This document shows positions 61,722-64,000 of a DNA stretch of 64,000 nt, piece by piece. Below the pieces are notes generated by a model. That model was not told where the DNA came from, searched no databases, and worked only from the letters and a program-made list of their open reading frames with translations. Positions within the stretch are counted from its first letter, which is position 1. Each line of letters opens with the position of its first letter. Position numbers and translations under genes: made by a program. The stretch lies in assembly GCF_002968635.1 (NCBI RefSeq), contig NZ_PVBN01000017.1, forward strand, positions 17,969-81,968. Reading direction: 5' to 3'. The stretch comes from Neorhizobium alkalisoli (GTDB lineage: Bacteria; Pseudomonadota; Alphaproteobacteria; Rhizobiales; Rhizobiaceae).

Positions 61722-62537
61722 ATGGGGAAAGTCATAGTAGTGACGTCAGGCAAGGGCGGGGTCGGCAAGACGACATCGTCCGCGGCGCTCGGAGCAGCCC
61801 TGGCGCATAAGGGCGACAGGGTCGTGATCGTCGATTTCGACGTCGGCCTGCGCAATCTCGATCTCGTCATGGGTGCGGAGCGCAGGGTTGTCTATGACCT
61901 GGTCAACGTCATCCAGGGCGAGGCAAAACTTTCGCAGGCGCTGATCCGCGACAAGCGGCTGGAAACGCTCTTCCTGCTGCCTGCCTCGCAGACACGCGAC
62001 AAGGACGCGCTGACCCCTTCGGGTGTCGAAACGGTCATCACCGAACTGAAGCGGGTTTTCGACTGGGTCATCTGCGACAGCCCAGCCGGCATCGAGCGCG
62101 GTGCGACGCTTGCCATGCGTCATGCGGATATCGCGGTGGTCGTGACCAATCCGGAAGTCTCGTCAGTGCGCGATTCGGACCGGATCATCGGTCTGCTCGA
62201 CGCAAAGACCGTCAAGGCCGAGCAGGGCGAGCGTGTCGAGAAGCACTTGCTGCTGACCCGCTATGATTCGAACCGCGCCGAGCGCGGTGACATGCTGAAA
62301 GTCGATGATGTTCTGGAAATCCTCTCGATTCCGCTGATCGGCATCATTCCGGAAAGCATGGACGTCCTGCGCGCTTCCAATATCGGCGCACCGGTCACTC
62401 TGGCGGATGCCCGCAGCGCGCCCGCAATGGCCTATTTCGACGCCGCCCGCCGGCTTGCCGGCGAGGTGCTGCCGATCACGATTCCCGGTGAAAAGCGGGG
62501 TATCTTCGGCAAAATCTTCGGAAGGAAGGCAGCATGA
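61722..62537 (+). CDS. minD: Septum site-determining ATPase MinD
   Basis: Membrane-cycling ATPase that carries MinC. The 271-residue protein starts MGKVIVVTSGKGGVGKTTSS with the deviant Walker A. It has VDFDVGLRNLDLVMG and a C-terminal amphipathic membrane-targeting helix (KRGIFGKIFGRK). ATG 61722 follows AGGAGAG; upstream in-frame codons from 61533 lie in minC. The stop overlaps minE by 4 bases. Confidence 0.96.
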   Translation: MGKVIVVTSGKGGVGKTTSSAALGAALAHKGDRVVIVDFDVGLRNLDLVMGAERRVVYDLVNVIQGEAKLSQALIRDKRLETLFLLPASQTRDKDALTPSGVETVITELKRVFDWVICDSPAGIERGATLAMRHADIAVVVTNPEVSSVRDSDRIIGLLDAKTVKAEQGERVEKHLLLTRYDSNRAERGDMLKVDDVLEILSIPLIGIIPESMDVLRASNIGAPVTLADARSAPAMAYFDAARRLAGEVLPITIPGEKRGIFGKIFGRKAA

Positions 62538-62794
62538 GCATTTTCAGCCTTTTCCGCAAACAGAGGTCTGCGCCGATGGCGCGCGAACGCCTGCAGGTGC
62601 TTCTTGCCCATGAGCGCGCTTCCAGCAGTTCCGACCTCGTATCCGTGCTCCGCGAGGAGATTCTCGCCGTCATAGCCAAGCACGTGCAGCTCGACAGCGA
62701 CAAGGTGCACGTAAAGATGGACCGTGACGAGAACGTTTCGATCCTCGAGATCGACGTGGAAATTCCGCTCGACGCGGCGCTGCAGGCGGCCTGA
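62534..62794 (+). CDS. minE: Cell division topological specificity factor MinE
   Basis: Stimulates MinD ATPase to release MinCD near mid-cell. The 86-residue protein has the anti-MinCD N-terminal segment and membrane helix (MSIFSLFRKQR) and the dimer domain (EEILAVIAKHVQLD). ATGA overlap with minD. A bidirectional terminator follows. Confidence 0.95.
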   Translation: MSIFSLFRKQRSAPMARERLQVLLAHERASSSSDLVSVLREEILAVIAKHVQLDSDKVHVKMDRDENVSILEIDVEIPLDAALQAA

Positions 62795-62826
62795 GGCTGC
62801 CCGTCATTCACATAGCTTGCAGATAA

Positions 62827-62853
62827 AAAAACCCGCCGGATCGGCGGGTTTTT
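62827..62853. terminator. Bidirectional terminator between minE and the trcR-type gene
   Basis: A perfect 12-bp stem AAAAACCCGCCG/CGGCGGGTTTTT with a 3-base loop has T runs on both strands. It separates convergent genes. Confidence 0.93.
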
Positions 62854-62881
62854 GCTTGAACAGGACTCCAGGCGGATCGGC

Positions 62882-63592
62882 TTAGAAGCGATCGTCCTCG
62901 TCTTCCTCGTCGCGGCGGTTGGACTTCAGCGAGCTCAACTTCGCGAAGACGGCATCCGCATCGATTTCCTTTTCTTCCTCGCGCTCCGGGCGATAGCTGA
63001 AGCCGAGGTTTTCAGTTTCCGAAGCCGGCTGCAGCGAGGCGCCGAGCTCGGCAGCCGTCGGCAACGGACGGCCCTTGGAAGCCCGTTCGACTTCAAGATC
63101 GAGGTCGATCTGGCTGCAGAGGCCGAGCGTGACCGGGTCCATTGGAGTCAGGTTGGCGGAATTCCAGTGAGTGCGCTCGCGGATCTGCTCGATCGTCGAC
63201 TTGGTGGTGCCGACAAGGCGGGAAATCTGTGCGTCCTTGAGTTCCGCATGGTTGCGGACCAACCAGAGGATGGCATTCGGACGGTCCTGGCGCTTCGAAA
63301 CCGGCGTATAGCGCGGGCCCCGACGCTTCGATTCCGGAACGCGCACCTTGGGCTCGAGGAGCTTGAGCTTGTAGTTCACGTCCGCCTCGCCGCGGGCGAT
63401 TTCGTCACGGGAAAGCTGGCCTGTGGCAATCGGATCGAGGCCCTTGATGCCCTGCGCCGCTTCGCCGTCGGCAATCGCCTTCACTTCCAATGGATGAAGC
63501 TTGCAGAAATTGGCAATCTGGTCGAACGAAAGGGCAGTGTTGTCGACGAGCCAGACAGCGGTCGCCTTTGGCATGAGCAATTGTTGGGCCAT
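62882..63592 (-). CDS. DUF1013 protein, TrcR-type cell-cycle transcriptional regulator
   Basis: Probable transcription regulator of a family conserved in Alphaproteobacteria. I start it at ATG 63592 (MAQQLLMPKATAVW) with AGAGGAA upstream, giving 236 residues; an earlier start at 63649 lacks a site. An HTH-like segment appears twice (LSFDQIANFCKLHPLEVKAI and the ISRLVGTTKSTIEQIRE region near residue 135). The C-terminus is acidic. No known target is visible. Confidence 0.85.
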   Translation of the reverse strand: MAQQLLMPKATAVWLVDNTALSFDQIANFCKLHPLEVKAIADGEAAQGIKGLDPIATGQLSRDEIARGEADVNYKLKLLEPKVRVPESKRRGPRYTPVSKRQDRPNAILWLVRNHAELKDAQISRLVGTTKSTIEQIRERTHWNSANLTPMDPVTLGLCSQIDLDLEVERASKGRPLPTAAELGASLQPASETENLGFSYRPEREEEKEIDADAVFAKLSSLKSNRRDEEDEDDRF

Positions 63593-63813
63593 GGGTATAG
63601 TTCCTCTGTCGTCCGCGCCGGTGTCGCGGGCCGTGGGTATCAACCACAATTTCCGGGAATTTACCGCCCTATAGCGGAAATACGACGGAATTGCAAATCT
63701 TCAAATGACATGGCCGTTTGTCTAATTGCCGGGCCGGCTTCACCTGTTATGAATGCGAAGCAGATTGCCTAAGTCGGCCTCTGGCTGCGGCGTCGTTCGA
63801 TGGGGAGGTATTC

Positions 63814-64000
63814 ATGTCCGAGAAAATTTATCCGGTGCTCAAGTCCGCCAAAGCGAGAGCTTTGATCGATGGCGACAAGTACGAGAAGTGGTACGAGGAG
63901 AGCGTGGAGGATCCGGACAAGTTCTGGGGCAAGCACGGCCGGCGGATCGACTGGTTCAAGCCTTATACGAAGGTCAAGAATACCTCCTTCAAGGGCAAGG
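63814..64000 (+). CDS. acsA: Acetyl-CoA synthetase (3' truncated by window end)
   Basis: The first 62 residues, starting MSEKIYPVLKSAKARALID at ATG 63814 behind GGGGAGG, then DPDKFWGKHGRRIDWFKPYT. This matches the N-terminus of AMP-forming acetyl-CoA synthetase. The rest lies outside the window. It is a separate gene from prpE, 3 kb upstream, which is a related enzyme. Confidence 0.88.
   Translation, partial: MSEKIYPVLKSAKARALIDGDKYEKWYEESVEDPDKFWGKHGRRIDWFKPYTKVKNTSFKGK

Noticed and set aside
1..64000. Insertion sequences, prophage, CRISPR, toxin-antitoxin or defence genes
   Set aside because: No transposase, integrase, spaced short direct repeats, or defence-family motifs were seen; gene order is that of a conserved rhizobial core.

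Overview
This window is core chromosome of an alphaproteobacterium of the Rhizobiaceae/Hyphomicrobiales type. The evidence is the high-GC coding, the ChvG/ChvI pair beside a truncated HprK/EIIA/HPr phosphorelay, a DivL-type tyrosine pseudo-kinase, AddAB in place of RecBCD, a cytoplasmic poly-3-hydroxybutyrate depolymerase, HemJ, and the order hemE-hemJ-rho-mnmE-mnmG-rsmG-parA-parB-holA. Gene content and order resemble the Sinorhizobium/Rhizobium primary chromosome. No insertion sequence, prophage, CRISPR array, tRNA or rRNA gene was seen. Both ends cut a gene: hisH on the left and acsA on the right.

Layout. 1-4.4 kb: the end of a histidine operon (hisH-hisA-hisF-hisE) joined to coaA, then alkB-like and arfB on the other strand. 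4.5-10.4 kb: pckA, an AT-rich divergent control region, chvI-chvG-hprK-EIIA-HPr. 10.5-24.1 kb: ahcY, divL, a fused tsaE-amgK gene with murU (t6A modification plus MurNAc recycling), addB-addA, trxA. 24.2-34.3 kb: folC, accD, trpA, trpB, trpF, a 0.5 kb gene-free stretch, a YgjP-type metallopeptidase, a DUF2852 membrane protein, phaZ, an FAH-family enzyme and a nitroreductase. 34.5-43.8 kb: gyrB, a translationally coupled timA-mltA-smr-xre chain, fxsA, secB, dnaQ, coaE, aroE, maf. 43.8-54 kb: ppsR and hemE diverge from a probable oriC, followed by hemJ, rho, mnmE, mnmG, rsmG, parA, parB. 53.7-64 kb: holA-lptE-leuS, a yggS homologue, a frameshifted propionyl-CoA synthetase gene, minCDE, a trcR-type regulator and the start of acsA.

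The strongest theme is replication and segregation. The 404-bp ppsR-hemE gap has a perfect DnaA box, several near matches, four GANTC methylation sites, a 26-base stem-forming inverted repeat and an AT-rich flank. Eight parS-like 16-mers (12 to 15 of 16 bases matching TGTTTCACGTGAAACA) are spread over about 47 kb around parAB. Two lie inside the start of coding genes (aroE and rsmG), where they spell the peptide SRET. Two others form a perfect inverted pair around a DnaA-box-like sequence downstream of gyrB. A perfect CtrA box (TTAA-N7-TTAA) precedes minC, and divL, which acts upstream of CtrA in Caulobacter, lies in the same window. So oriC, ParABS, MinCDE and part of the CtrA control circuit sit within about 52 kb.

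I did not find a convincingly new biological system. The items most worth checking are the parS array inside genes, the twin-parS palindrome, the CtrA-controlled chromosomal minCDE, the one-base frameshift in prpE, and the structured gene-free region upstream of trpFBA.
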